From: an uncultured Lachnospiraceae bacterium
GTDB taxonomy: Bacteria > Bacillota > Clostridia > Lachnospirales > Lachnospiraceae
Reading direction: 5' to 3'
Assembly (NCBI GenBank): GCA_910579285.1
Contig: CAJTTT010000004.1
Coordinates: 92,556-156,555, forward strand
Length of the DNA stretch: 64,000 nucleotides
A program made the position numbers and the translations under genes. Of this stretch, positions 1-7,823 are shown piece after piece. The stretch's first letter is position 1. Each line of letters opens with the position of its first letter. The notes beneath the pieces were generated by a model, which saw nothing but the letters and a program-made list of their open reading frames with translations, was not told the DNA's origin and did not search any database.

Positions 1-21
1 CAAGGAATCAGGGAGGAAATT

Positions 22-1824
22 ATGGCATTTGACGGCATCACTATAGCAAATATCACAAAAGAACTGGCGGAAACGCTCACCGGCGGACGCATCTACAAAA
101 TCGCACAGCCGGAAAGCGACGAACTGCTTCTCACCATAAAAAATAACGGCAGTCAGTACCGTCTGCTGTTATCGGCGGACGCTTCCCTCCCCGTGGTCTA
201 TCTGACGGAAAATAACAAGCCCAGTCCCATGACCGCGCCCGGCTTTTGCATGCTGCTGCGCAAGCATCTCCAGAATGCCCGCATCACCGCCATATCCCAG
301 CCGGGACTGGAGCGCGTTATCCATCTGCGCCTGGAACATCTGAACGAGCTGGGGGATCTATGCGAAAAGAAACTGATTGTTGAAATCATGGGCAAACACA
401 GCAACCTGATCTTCTGCGACGACCAGGATCAGATCATCGACAGCATCAAACATATTTCCGGCATGATCAGCTCCGTGCGGGAAGTGCTGCCCGGCCGCCC
501 CTATTTTATCCCCCAGACCCAGAATAAGTGGAATCCCCTGCGGTTTTCCGGCCGCTACATGGAAGAATGCTCCTCCCTCTTTCTCAGAACTCAGGAGGAC
601 AGTGAGCCGTTGACTTATGTAAACTTCTGCGCCCATATGAAGGAAAAGCCCATGCCGCTCTACAAGGCGCTCTATACCACTTACACCGGGCTTTCCCCCA
701 TCATCGCCCAGGAGCTCTGCTACCGGGCAGGCATTGATGCGGACATGCCCGCCAACGTGCTGGAGGACGCTGCTCTGCGGGCAGTGTGTAAAACCATGAC
801 AGATATGATGGAACAGACCGCCGCCGGGAACTTTTCCCCTGTCATCATCTATGACGGCCGGGTACCCGTAGAATATGCGGCGTTTCCCCTGACCCTCTAC
901 AGCGATAAAACCTCACAGGCCTTCTCCTCCGTCAGCAGCGTACTGGAACGCTACTATGCGGAGCGGAGCGTGGTGACCCGCATCCGTCAGAAATCCGTGG
1001 ATCTGCGCAAGATCGTCCAGACTGCCCTGGAGCGCAATATCAAGAAATACGATTTACAGATGCGGCAGATGAAGGACACGGAGAAGAGGGACAAATACAA
1101 GGTCTACGGCGAACTGATCAACACCTACGGCTACAACGTAGCGCCGGAAGCCAAGTCGATGGAGGCATTAAACTACTATACCAACGAGACGATCACCATC
1201 CCGCTGGACAACACTCTGACGCCGCAGGAAAACGCGCAGAAATATTTCGATAAATATGGGAAACTGAAGAGAACCAACGAAGCGCTCTCAGAGTTGACCA
1301 TCCAAGTCAAAGAAGAGATCGAGCATCTGGAATCCATCCTTGCCGCGCTGGACATCGCCATGCAGGAGGAGGATCTGGTACAGATTCGCGAAGAGCTGAT
1401 CGAGAGCGGCTATATCCGCAGAAAGGGCGGCTCCAAAAAGGTAAAAATCACCAGCAGACCCTTCCACTATGTGAGCAGCGACGGCTTTCATATCTATGTG
1501 GGAAAAAACAACTTCCAGAACGACGAGCTTACCTTTAAATTCGCCAACGGGGGCGACTGGTGGTTCCACGCCAAACAGATTCCCGGTTCCCATGTAGTCT
1601 TAAAGACAGAAGGAGCCGAGGTGCCGGACCGCACCTTCGAGGAGGCCGCAAGACTTGCCGCCTACTATTCCAAGGGGCGCGAACAGGACAAGGTAGAAAT
1701 CGACTATGTACAGAAGAAACATGTAAAGAAGCCCGCCGGAGCCAAACCGGGCTTTGTGGTGTACTACACCAACTACTCTATGGCGATCGACTCCGACATC
1801 TCAGGTCTTTCTGAATTATCCTAA
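22..1824 (+). CDS. rqcH: NFACT-family RqcH, ribosome quality-control Ala-tail elongator
   Basis: This 600-residue protein matches the bacterial NFACT/FbpA family in full. RqcH binds the obstructed 50S subunit and recruits Ala-tRNA to add C-terminal alanine tails to stalled nascent chains. The NFACT-N part (about residues 1-200) opens with FDGITIANITKEL. A charged coiled-coil middle follows (about 320-470), then the NFACT-R (DUF814) domain with DWWFHAKQIPGSHVV near residues 512-526. The Asp-Arg pair usual near residue 97 reads Glu97-Arg98 here, a conservative change. The start is clear: GGGAGGAA lies just upstream of the ATG. The gene is alone on the plus strand and converges on the next gene. 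Older names (fibronectin-binding protein A) describe the same family. Confidence 0.93.
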   Translation: MAFDGITIANITKELAETLTGGRIYKIAQPESDELLLTIKNNGSQYRLLLSADASLPVVYLTENNKPSPMTAPGFCMLLRKHLQNARITAISQPGLERVIHLRLEHLNELGDLCEKKLIVEIMGKHSNLIFCDDQDQIIDSIKHISGMISSVREVLPGRPYFIPQTQNKWNPLRFSGRYMEECSSLFLRTQEDSEPLTYVNFCAHMKEKPMPLYKALYTTYTGLSPIIAQELCYRAGIDADMPANVLEDAALRAVCKTMTDMMEQTAAGNFSPVIIYDGRVPVEYAAFPLTLYSDKTSQAFSSVSSVLERYYAERSVVTRIRQKSVDLRKIVQTALERNIKKYDLQMRQMKDTEKRDKYKVYGELINTYGYNVAPEAKSMEALNYYTNETITIPLDNTLTPQENAQKYFDKYGKLKRTNEALSELTIQVKEEIEHLESILAALDIAMQEEDLVQIREELIESGYIRRKGGSKKVKITSRPFHYVSSDGFHIYVGKNNFQNDELTFKFANGGDWWFHAKQIPGSHVVLKTEGAEVPDRTFEEAARLAAYYSKGREQDKVEIDYVQKKHVKKPAGAKPGFVVYYTNYSMAIDSDISGLSELS

Positions 1825-1825
1825 A

Positions 1826-1854
1826 AGCCGTCCGCCGAACTCTTTCCGGCGGCT
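1826..1854. terminator. GC-rich hairpin between convergent genes
   Basis: CCGCCG and CGGCGG (1832-1837 and 1847-1852) can form a hairpin a few bases after the rqcH stop codon, between two convergent genes. There is no T-run on either side, so terminator function is uncertain. Confidence 0.3.
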
Positions 1855-1902
1855 CACTCTGCACGGTACAGTCTTCCGGCCTGCGGCCTCATCAGAGAGG
1901 CT

Positions 1903-2736
1903 TTAAGGCTGGCTTACCTGCACCTGACTGCCATCGGATATGGCTGTGACCGTCCCCTCATCCGTGTAATACGCCTCGCACCCATAATCACCCAGCAGCT
2001 CCACCGTCTCCTCCTCCACACGCAGACGCTCCGGGTCTGCGGTGAGGACGGCATAACGGGGCTTAGCCATCTCAAACAGTGTTTCCAGATTCTTTGTATA
2101 GTTCCCGTGGTGCGGCATCTTGATCAGATCGTACCGCTCCGCCGCCGCATCGGACAAAAGGAACTCCCCCGTCCGCTGTTTTTTCGCATCTCCCATGAGC
2201 AGAAACCGATTCTCCCCATTCGTAACACACGTTATCAACGAGTAGTTGTTGTCATTCTCATAGACGCTCTCCCGGGGCGCATCCACATAAAAGGCAATCC
2301 CCTCCAGTGTAAATGCATAAGCCCGCCGCAGCCTGCGGCTCTTTGTATCCGTCTCTTCCAACGCCCGCATCAATGCGAGGTATTCCTCCGAGTCTTCCTC
2401 GTAATCCGGCATCAGCACACAGCCCACCTCATACCGGGAAACCAGATCCGCCGCGCTGCCGATATGGTCCTTATCGAAGTGGCTCAGAATCAGATATTCG
2501 ATCCGCTTCTTCCCCTGTTCTTCCAGAAAGCTGCAGATCACCGCCGCATCGTCCGCATCCGCCGCATCGTTCACCACAACGCTCTCTCCCGCTTCTATCA
2601 CGATACAGTCCGATTTGCCCGTATCCAGGAAGGTCATCTTCAGTAAATCGCCAGTTTCCTCTTCCCCCCCGCTGCAGCCTGTTGCAAAAAGCGCGAGGCA
2701 CAGAAAAATTGTCAATAGCCAGTTCCTTTTTCTCAT
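1903..2736 (-). CDS. ComEC-like metallo-beta-lactamase-fold lipoprotein
   Basis: This is a 277-residue predicted lipoprotein. A basic N-terminus and hydrophobic stretch end in a lipobox with Cys21 (FATGC). The mature part resembles the MBL-fold C-terminal domain of ComEC. It has LSHFDKDHIG near residues 84-93, the HxDxDH variant of the metal motif common in ComEC-type proteins. It also has MGDAKK and a later PHHGNY histidine motif. Known relatives are metal-dependent hydrolases, often nucleases, but the substrate here is unknown. The ATG overlaps the stop codon of the upstream flippase (ATGA), so translation is probably coupled. Isolated lipoproteins of this kind lack the ComEC membrane channel, so it should not be called ComEC. 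Confidence 0.8.
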   Translation of the reverse strand: MRKRNWLLTIFLCLALFATGCSGGEEETGDLLKMTFLDTGKSDCIVIEAGESVVVNDAADADDAAVICSFLEEQGKKRIEYLILSHFDKDHIGSAADLVSRYEVGCVLMPDYEEDSEEYLALMRALEETDTKSRRLRRAYAFTLEGIAFYVDAPRESVYENDNNYSLITCVTNGENRFLLMGDAKKQRTGEFLLSDAAAERYDLIKMPHHGNYTKNLETLFEMAKPRYAVLTADPERLRVEEETVELLGDYGCEAYYTDEGTVTAISDGSQVQVSQP

Positions 2737-4445
2737 ATCGATGCCCGCCTCTTTCTCCGCCTTTTCTTTTTTCTCCTCTTCTTTTTCCTTTTTCCCGTTC
2801 CTTCCGGCTTATCTGATAACAAATGCAATTTTTCAGCAATATGCACAAGCGTGTACCCTCTGGGAAAAGCCTGCAGCTCCTCGCGGCTTACCCCTCCAAC
2901 CAGAAGCAGCACCGCGCCGTATACGCACACCCCGATGCCGATGGCAGCTAACAGCACCAGCCGGCTCACAGGGATCAGCAGGATCAGTCCGTGATAAACG
3001 CCAAAAGCCGCTGCTCCCATGATGACCGCCGCAAAAAGCGGTTTCAAAAACAATTTAACCACATCCACGCGGTATTCCAGATGCTTTCTCACGGACAGAT
3101 GGTTTAAGACACACATTACCAAGGAATAGATGGCGTTTGCCGCCGCCAGCGCATATAATTCCAGATCCGTGTAGAGCAGAAGCGCGATCAGACCCGCCAC
3201 CTGGATCACCAGCGCCACCGCCGCATGTATGACCGGCGTATTGACTTTCCCTATGCCCTGTAAAACCGCGTTGGTCAGCGTGGAAAGGCTGTAGAGCACC
3301 ACAGTCACAGCCAGCGCCGCCAGCAGACCGGACGCAATATCGAGTGATTCCTTCTGGGGAAAGATAAACTGCATGATAGGTTTGGGCAGTACGGCAATCC
3401 CCACCGCCGCTGGAATCGCGATCAGCATGGTCATCTGTATCGCCCGCGTGACCTGTTTTCTCGTCTGGGCGATTGTCCCCTTCACATAGGAGGCCGCCAC
3501 GCCGGGTATGATGGCGGAAGACATGGCCGAGGCAATGGCAATCGGAATGTTTACCACCGCCACCGCCAGCCCCGAGAAGATGCCGTAATGATTGCTTGCC
3601 AGTATGGCGTCTACCTTCTTATAATCCATGATATGGGAGTAAATGGTCATATTGACCACTGTCGTACAGTTGTAGAAAAAGGTGCTCAAAATGAAGGGCG
3701 TGACAATCGTAAAGATCACCTTGAAAATCTCTCTGTAGCTCTCCTCATGCCAGGATTTATCGCGCTCCACCCGTCTTTTGAGCACGCTGCCGTTGAGACG
3801 GTACATGCCGAACATGAAAAGAAGGCCGGTCAGCACGCCCGCGCCGGTTCCCAGAGCCGACCCCGCCGAGCCATAGATGGCGCGCGTGGTAGCGTCCCCA
3901 TCCACAACCAGCCCGATCAAAAGCTTCGCTGCCAATATACTGACCGCCGCGTTTAAAATCTGTTCAATGACCTGGGAGATGGAAGTGTGCACCATAGAAC
4001 CGTGGGCCTGGAAAAACCCGCGCAGTACACCTAAGAATCCAGAAAAAAAGATAGTCGGCGACAGCACACGAAGCGCTATCACCGCATTCTGATTTTTCCC
4101 CACCAGAAAAGGCGCCCCCACGAAAGTCAAAACCGAGGCGGCGCCGCCTACCACCAGAACATAGAGAAGTGCACAGACAAAAACTCTCTGTGCATTCCGA
4201 TATTCCTTGAACGCAAGCCGCTGGGCGATCACCTTGGAAATCGCCGAGGGGATGCTGTAGGAGGAAATCAATAATATAATTGTATAGATATTGATCGCCG
4301 CATTGTAATACCCGTTGCCCTCAATCCCGATGATGGAGAGGAGCGGGCTTCTGTATATCAGACCGATCACTTTGACGAGCATCCCGGCTGCCGCCAGAAT
4401 GCCCGCCTGAAACACAAACGTGCTTTTTTTCTTCGGATCTTCCAT
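2733..4445 (-). CDS. SpoVB/MurJ-like polysaccharide or lipid-linked precursor flippase
   Basis: This polytopic membrane protein of about 570 residues belongs to the MATE/MOP superfamily (SpoVB, YtgP, MurJ relatives). These proteins flip lipid-linked sugar precursors for cell wall or spore cortex. About 14 hydrophobic segments are visible, with small-residue-rich helices typical of the family. The C-terminus ends in an unusual run of Lys and Arg of about 20 residues (KRKKKRRKKKRR). I chose ATG 4445, which has GGATAGGG upstream. A TTG at 4457 is in frame but lacks a ribosome binding site. The gene lies directly after glgA and overlaps the lipoprotein gene downstream. The exact substrate is not readable from sequence. 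Confidence 0.85.
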   Translation of the reverse strand: MEDPKKKSTFVFQAGILAAAGMLVKVIGLIYRSPLLSIIGIEGNGYYNAAINIYTIILLISSYSIPSAISKVIAQRLAFKEYRNAQRVFVCALLYVLVVGGAASVLTFVGAPFLVGKNQNAVIALRVLSPTIFFSGFLGVLRGFFQAHGSMVHTSISQVIEQILNAAVSILAAKLLIGLVVDGDATTRAIYGSAGSALGTGAGVLTGLLFMFGMYRLNGSVLKRRVERDKSWHEESYREIFKVIFTIVTPFILSTFFYNCTTVVNMTIYSHIMDYKKVDAILASNHYGIFSGLAVAVVNIPIAIASAMSSAIIPGVAASYVKGTIAQTRKQVTRAIQMTMLIAIPAAVGIAVLPKPIMQFIFPQKESLDIASGLLAALAVTVVLYSLSTLTNAVLQGIGKVNTPVIHAAVALVIQVAGLIALLLYTDLELYALAAANAIYSLVMCVLNHLSVRKHLEYRVDVVKLFLKPLFAAVIMGAAAFGVYHGLILLIPVSRLVLLAAIGIGVCVYGAVLLLVGGVSREELQAFPRGYTLVHIAEKLHLLSDKPEGTGKRKKKRRKKKRRRKRRASI

Positions 4446-4449
4446 GTCC

Positions 4450-5895
4450 CTATCCAATCAGCCAGTCATACATTTCCTGATATTTCTTCGCGGATACATG
4501 CCATGAGAAATCAGCCGCCATAGCTCTGTCCACGATCTTATTCCATTCACGCTTCTTGTCATAGTAGATATGTTCTGCGTAACGGATCGTACCCAGCATC
4601 TCATGGGCATTGTAATTTGTGAAGGAAAAGCCCGTACCGCTGCCTTCATACTCATTATATGCCTGTACGGTATCTTTCAGACCGCCTGTCTCACGCACAA
4701 TCGGCACCGTGCCGTAGCGCAGGGACATCAGCTGGCTTAAGCCGCAGGGCTCGAAGAGCGACGGCATAAGGAACGCATCGCTGGCCGCATAGATCTTGTG
4801 GGAAAGCGCATCCGAATAGTAAATATTGGCTGACACCTTACCGTGATACTTCCAGTCAAAATGACGGAACATATTCTCGTACTGCTCTTCACCCGTGCCG
4901 AGCACCACAATCTGTACATTATCCTGACACAGCTCATCCATGATATAGGCAATCAGATCGAAACCTTTCTGTCCCGTCAGTCTTGACACAATGCCGAGCA
5001 TCATAGCCTTATCATCCTGGTTTAAGCCGAGCTCCTCCTGCAGGGCGCGCTTGTTCTTCCCTTTTTCCTTGCGGAAGTTAGCCGCATTGTACTTGAAATC
5101 TATATGCTTATCCGTCTCCGGGTTAAATTCATCATAATCAATACCGTTCACGATACCGCGCAGATCTCCCGCCCTGGCGCACAGCAGACCGTTCAGGCCC
5201 TCGCCGTAGAACGCCGTCTTGATCTCTTCGGCGTAAGTGTCGCTGACCGTGGTGATGGCGTCCGCATAAACCAGACCACCCTTTAAGAGATTCGCATCCT
5301 TATATGCCTCCAGCTTATCCGCCGTAAAGAAATATCCCGGCAGGCCGGTGATCTCCTTAACCTCCTTGACGCTCCACTTGCCCTGGAATTTCAAGTTGTG
5401 GATGGTCATGGCAGTCTTAATGCCACGGTAGAACTCCCCGCCCTGGAAACGTTCTTTTAAGTACACCGGAATCAAGCCGGTCTGCCAGTCATGGCAGTGA
5501 ATCAGATCAGGTCTGAAATCAATCACCGGGAGAATGCACAGCGCCGCCTTACAGAAAAAAGCGTACTTTTCAATCTCAAACAGCGCATTGTCGCTGTAAG
5601 GCTGAAAGCCGTTAAAATAACTCTCGTTATCAATAAAATAATACTTCACCCCGTCGACTTCTGCTTCGAGGATTCCCACATACTCCTCTTTCCAGTGAAA
5701 ATCCATGTAGAAATGGGTCTTGTAGGTGAGTTTATCCTTCATTTCCTGTTTCATGCAGGTATACTTCGGCAGAATCACCCGCACATCAAAATACTTTTTG
5801 TCAATACACTTGGGCAGAGAGCCGACCACGTCCGCCAACCCGCCTGTTTTGATAAAAGGTACGCCCTCCGACGCGACAAATAAAATGTTCTTCAT
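4450..5895 (-). CDS. glgA: Glycogen synthase (ADP-glucose type, GT5)
   Basis: This 481-residue enzyme is a full-length GT5 glycogen synthase, which adds glucose from ADP-glucose to alpha-1,4-glucan. The N-terminal nucleotide-sugar motif KTGGLADVVGSLPK is at residues 16-29. The C-terminal half has EPCGLSQ and TGGLKDTV, as in other GlgA proteins. The start is supported by GGAGGG a few bases upstream of the ATG. No glgC, glgD, glgB or glgP is in the window, so the rest of glycogen metabolism must be elsewhere. The stop codon is 5 bases before the likely flippase start, so the two genes are probably co-transcribed. A promoter and a striking palindrome lie upstream. Confidence 0.95.
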   Translation of the reverse strand: MKNILFVASEGVPFIKTGGLADVVGSLPKCIDKKYFDVRVILPKYTCMKQEMKDKLTYKTHFYMDFHWKEEYVGILEAEVDGVKYYFIDNESYFNGFQPYSDNALFEIEKYAFFCKAALCILPVIDFRPDLIHCHDWQTGLIPVYLKERFQGGEFYRGIKTAMTIHNLKFQGKWSVKEVKEITGLPGYFFTADKLEAYKDANLLKGGLVYADAITTVSDTYAEEIKTAFYGEGLNGLLCARAGDLRGIVNGIDYDEFNPETDKHIDFKYNAANFRKEKGKNKRALQEELGLNQDDKAMMLGIVSRLTGQKGFDLIAYIMDELCQDNVQIVVLGTGEEQYENMFRHFDWKYHGKVSANIYYSDALSHKIYAASDAFLMPSLFEPCGLSQLMSLRYGTVPIVRETGGLKDTVQAYNEYEGSGTGFSFTNYNAHEMLGTIRYAEHIYYDKKREWNKIVDRAMAADFSWHVSAKKYQEMYDWLIG

Positions 5896-5932
5896 ACCAA
5901 CCCTCCAACTGTAGCTTGCTATTCTTACATGC

Positions 5933-5952
5933 AGGAGTTCTTATGAACTCCT
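5933..5952. promoter_or_regulatory. Perfect 20-base palindrome in the glgA leader
   Basis: AGGAGTTCTTATGAACTCCT is a perfect 8-bp inverted repeat around TTAT. It lies about 38 bases upstream of the glgA ATG. A TATACT -10 element on the minus strand at 5960-5965 puts the transcription start close to the palindrome edge, so the palindrome would occupy about the first 20 transcribed bases. The -35 match is poor (TTTTAT at 17 bp). It could be an operator or a 5' RNA hairpin. Confidence 0.55.
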
Positions 5953-6023
5953 AAACAACAGTATACAATATTTCGGGTAGCAATAAAAGGATTATTTTGA
6001 ATTTTGTGGAACGTTAGAATTTA

Positions 6024-6551
6024 TCACCGCCTGTACTGCAGACGGATCTTGTCCGCAATCAGCGCGATAAACTCCGAGTTGGTCGGCTTCCCCTTTCCTG
6101 TGTTGATCGTATATCCAAAAAGCGCATCGAGTGTCTCCATCCGTCCCCTTGACCAGGCCACCTCTATGGCATGGCGGATGGCGCGTTCCACCCGGCTCGG
6201 CGTCGTCTGGTATTTTTTCGCTATCGTAGGATAGAGGATCTTCGTGATGGAGCTTAGCATCTCCACATCCTCCACCGACATCATAATCGCTTCCCGCAGA
6301 TACTGGTATCCCTTGATATGGGCCGGCACCCCGATCTCATGGATCATGTCCGTCACATCCTTCTCCAGATCCCGTTCCTCTGCTTCCGATACTTCCAACG
6401 CTTCCTCTGCTTTTTCCTGTTTCTCTTTGCCCGGCTCGCCCGAAGGAACCGTTATCAGAATACGAAATTCCTTGTTTGCACGGATCAGATTATCCAGTAT
6501 CCGATAAACCTGCTCCTGATCTCCCGCCGCCGTCACATTTAATGTCTCCAT
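6024..6551 (-). CDS. Spo0A C-terminal-domain protein without receiver domain
   Basis: This 175-residue protein carries an almost complete Spo0A effector domain in its C-terminal 110 residues. It includes the recognition-helix stretch SRVERAIRHAIEVAWSRG and the ending KPTNSEFIALIADKIR. The N-terminal 65 or so residues are not a CheY-like receiver: there is no phosphorylatable aspartate context, and an acidic Glu/Lys-rich linker precedes the effector domain. Full Spo0A is about 265 residues. The start at 6551 is set by TGGAGGAAACAG before the ATG; an upstream in-frame extension lacks such a site. The gene follows the LacI gene with no room for a receiver domain. It probably binds 0A-box-like DNA without phosphorylation control, as an inference. 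Confidence 0.85.
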   Translation of the reverse strand: METLNVTAAGDQEQVYRILDNLIRANKEFRILITVPSGEPGKEKQEKAEEALEVSEAEERDLEKDVTDMIHEIGVPAHIKGYQYLREAIMMSVEDVEMLSSITKILYPTIAKKYQTTPSRVERAIRHAIEVAWSRGRMETLDALFGYTINTGKGKPTNSEFIALIADKIRLQYRR

Positions 6552-6645
6552 CTGTTTCCTCCATTTTCCCCTTTTAATCGCCAAAACTTCTCCTCTCAAT
6601 TATTATAAACGCTCCCGGGGATATGGGGAATATTTAGGCATCGCA

Positions 6646-7695
6646 TTACATGACGATCCGTTTCACAGACTCCCGTTCAATCAGCCTGCATGGAATGCTC
6701 CGCTCCAGAACCGCCTTCGGCACACTGTCTTCGTCCAATTCCAGCCTCTCCAGCAGAATGGCAGCCGCTTCTGTCCCTATTTCGGCAAGCGGAATCTCCA
6801 TTGTCGTCAGTCCGGGACTACAGAACTGGGCCAGTTCGTGATTGTCAAACCCCACCACGGAAATATCCTCTCCCACCCGGATACCGCGCTCCTCGAAATA
6901 TCTGCACATACCGCCCGCCATGCGGTCGTTCATACAAAAAACGGCCGTCACGCCCTCCTTCACCAGACTGCCCGCCAGCTCATAGCCGGATTCCTTCTCC
7001 CAGTCTCCATAGCGCACATATCCGGGATTATACAAAATGTTTTCTTCAAAGAGCGCTCTCTGATAGCCTCTCAGGCGGATTCTGGTATGTATGTTATTTT
7101 CCCGGCCTCCCAGAATACCGATCCTGCGGTGTCCCATAGAGATCAGATATCTGGTCATCTCACAGGCCGCCAGCTCATCATCGATCACTACAGCAGGCGT
7201 ATGCGCCGAGCGGGTATAGGCGTAAGCCATCACCGTCGGAATCGGCATGGCATCCGAAAAATACCTGATATTTCTGGCATGCCCCGCAATGTAGAGCAGG
7301 CCGTCCACCCTGATAGACAGCATCTCCTGCATGACGGCAGTAACCACGGAACGGTAAGCGCTTTCATTGTCAAACCAGCTTTCTCCCCATCTGGCATACA
7401 GACGGAGATTCTGGATCATCGTTCTGTATTTTTTCTTCTCACAGTACGCCATAACTCCTTCCAGGATAGCCGGCGTGGTAAACTGCGCAATATCCTCCGC
7501 GACAATGCCAATGATATTGGTTCTCTTCTTTCTCAGTCCTCTTGCCGCGTAGTCCGGGCGGTACCCCTTCTCCCGGACAGCTTCCAGCACTTTCTTTCTT
7601 GTCTCCACTCCCACATTAGCCCTTCCGTTTATGACATTAGATACCGTTGCAACAGAAACGCCGCATTCTCCCGCAATCTCCTTGATTGTTACCAT
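6646..7695 (-). CDS. LacI-family transcriptional regulator
   Basis: This 349-residue protein has the LacI helix-turn-helix at residues 3-22 (IKEIAGECGVSVATVSNVI). A hinge and a periplasmic-binding-protein-like sensor domain follow (about 60-340, starting NIIGIVAEDI). Such proteins repress or activate sugar genes in response to a small ligand. It lies between a chemotaxis receptor and the Spo0A-like gene on the same strand. No sugar transport gene is adjacent, so the target is unknown. An inverted repeat about 55 bases upstream of its ATG could be its own operator. Confidence 0.92.
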   Translation of the reverse strand: MVTIKEIAGECGVSVATVSNVINGRANVGVETRKKVLEAVREKGYRPDYAARGLRKKRTNIIGIVAEDIAQFTTPAILEGVMAYCEKKKYRTMIQNLRLYARWGESWFDNESAYRSVVTAVMQEMLSIRVDGLLYIAGHARNIRYFSDAMPIPTVMAYAYTRSAHTPAVVIDDELAACEMTRYLISMGHRRIGILGGRENNIHTRIRLRGYQRALFEENILYNPGYVRYGDWEKESGYELAGSLVKEGVTAVFCMNDRMAGGMCRYFEERGIRVGEDISVVGFDNHELAQFCSPGLTTMEIPLAEIGTEAAAILLERLELDEDSVPKAVLERSIPCRLIERESVKRIVM

Positions 7696-7749
7696 AACCC
7701 CTTTTACCTTCTCTCCTTTCCTCCTAATTTGATCGGTTTCCTCATCTGT

Positions 7750-7799
7750 TTTGTCACTTACAATGACAAATGGACGCAGGTTACACGCCTGCGCCCATT
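7750..7799. promoter_or_regulatory. Two adjacent inverted repeats between MCP and LacI genes
   Basis: On the minus strand a GC-rich hairpin (arms around 7771-7780 and 7787-7797, core CGCAGG/CCTGCG) lies about 25 bases after the chemotaxis receptor stop and may be a weak terminator. It is followed by a 7-bp inverted repeat TTTGTCA/TGACAAA (7750-7756 and 7764-7770), which sits where an operator for the LacI gene could be. No long T-run is present. Confidence 0.4.
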
Positions 7800-7823
7800 C
7801 GCTATTGTAAACTCCCCCTGGAT

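Noticed and set aside
6552..6645. Possible lost receiver domain of Spo0A upstream of the Spo0A-like gene
   Set aside because: The gap to the LacI gene is under 100 bases and codes for no receiver in any frame, so this is not a simple frameshift.
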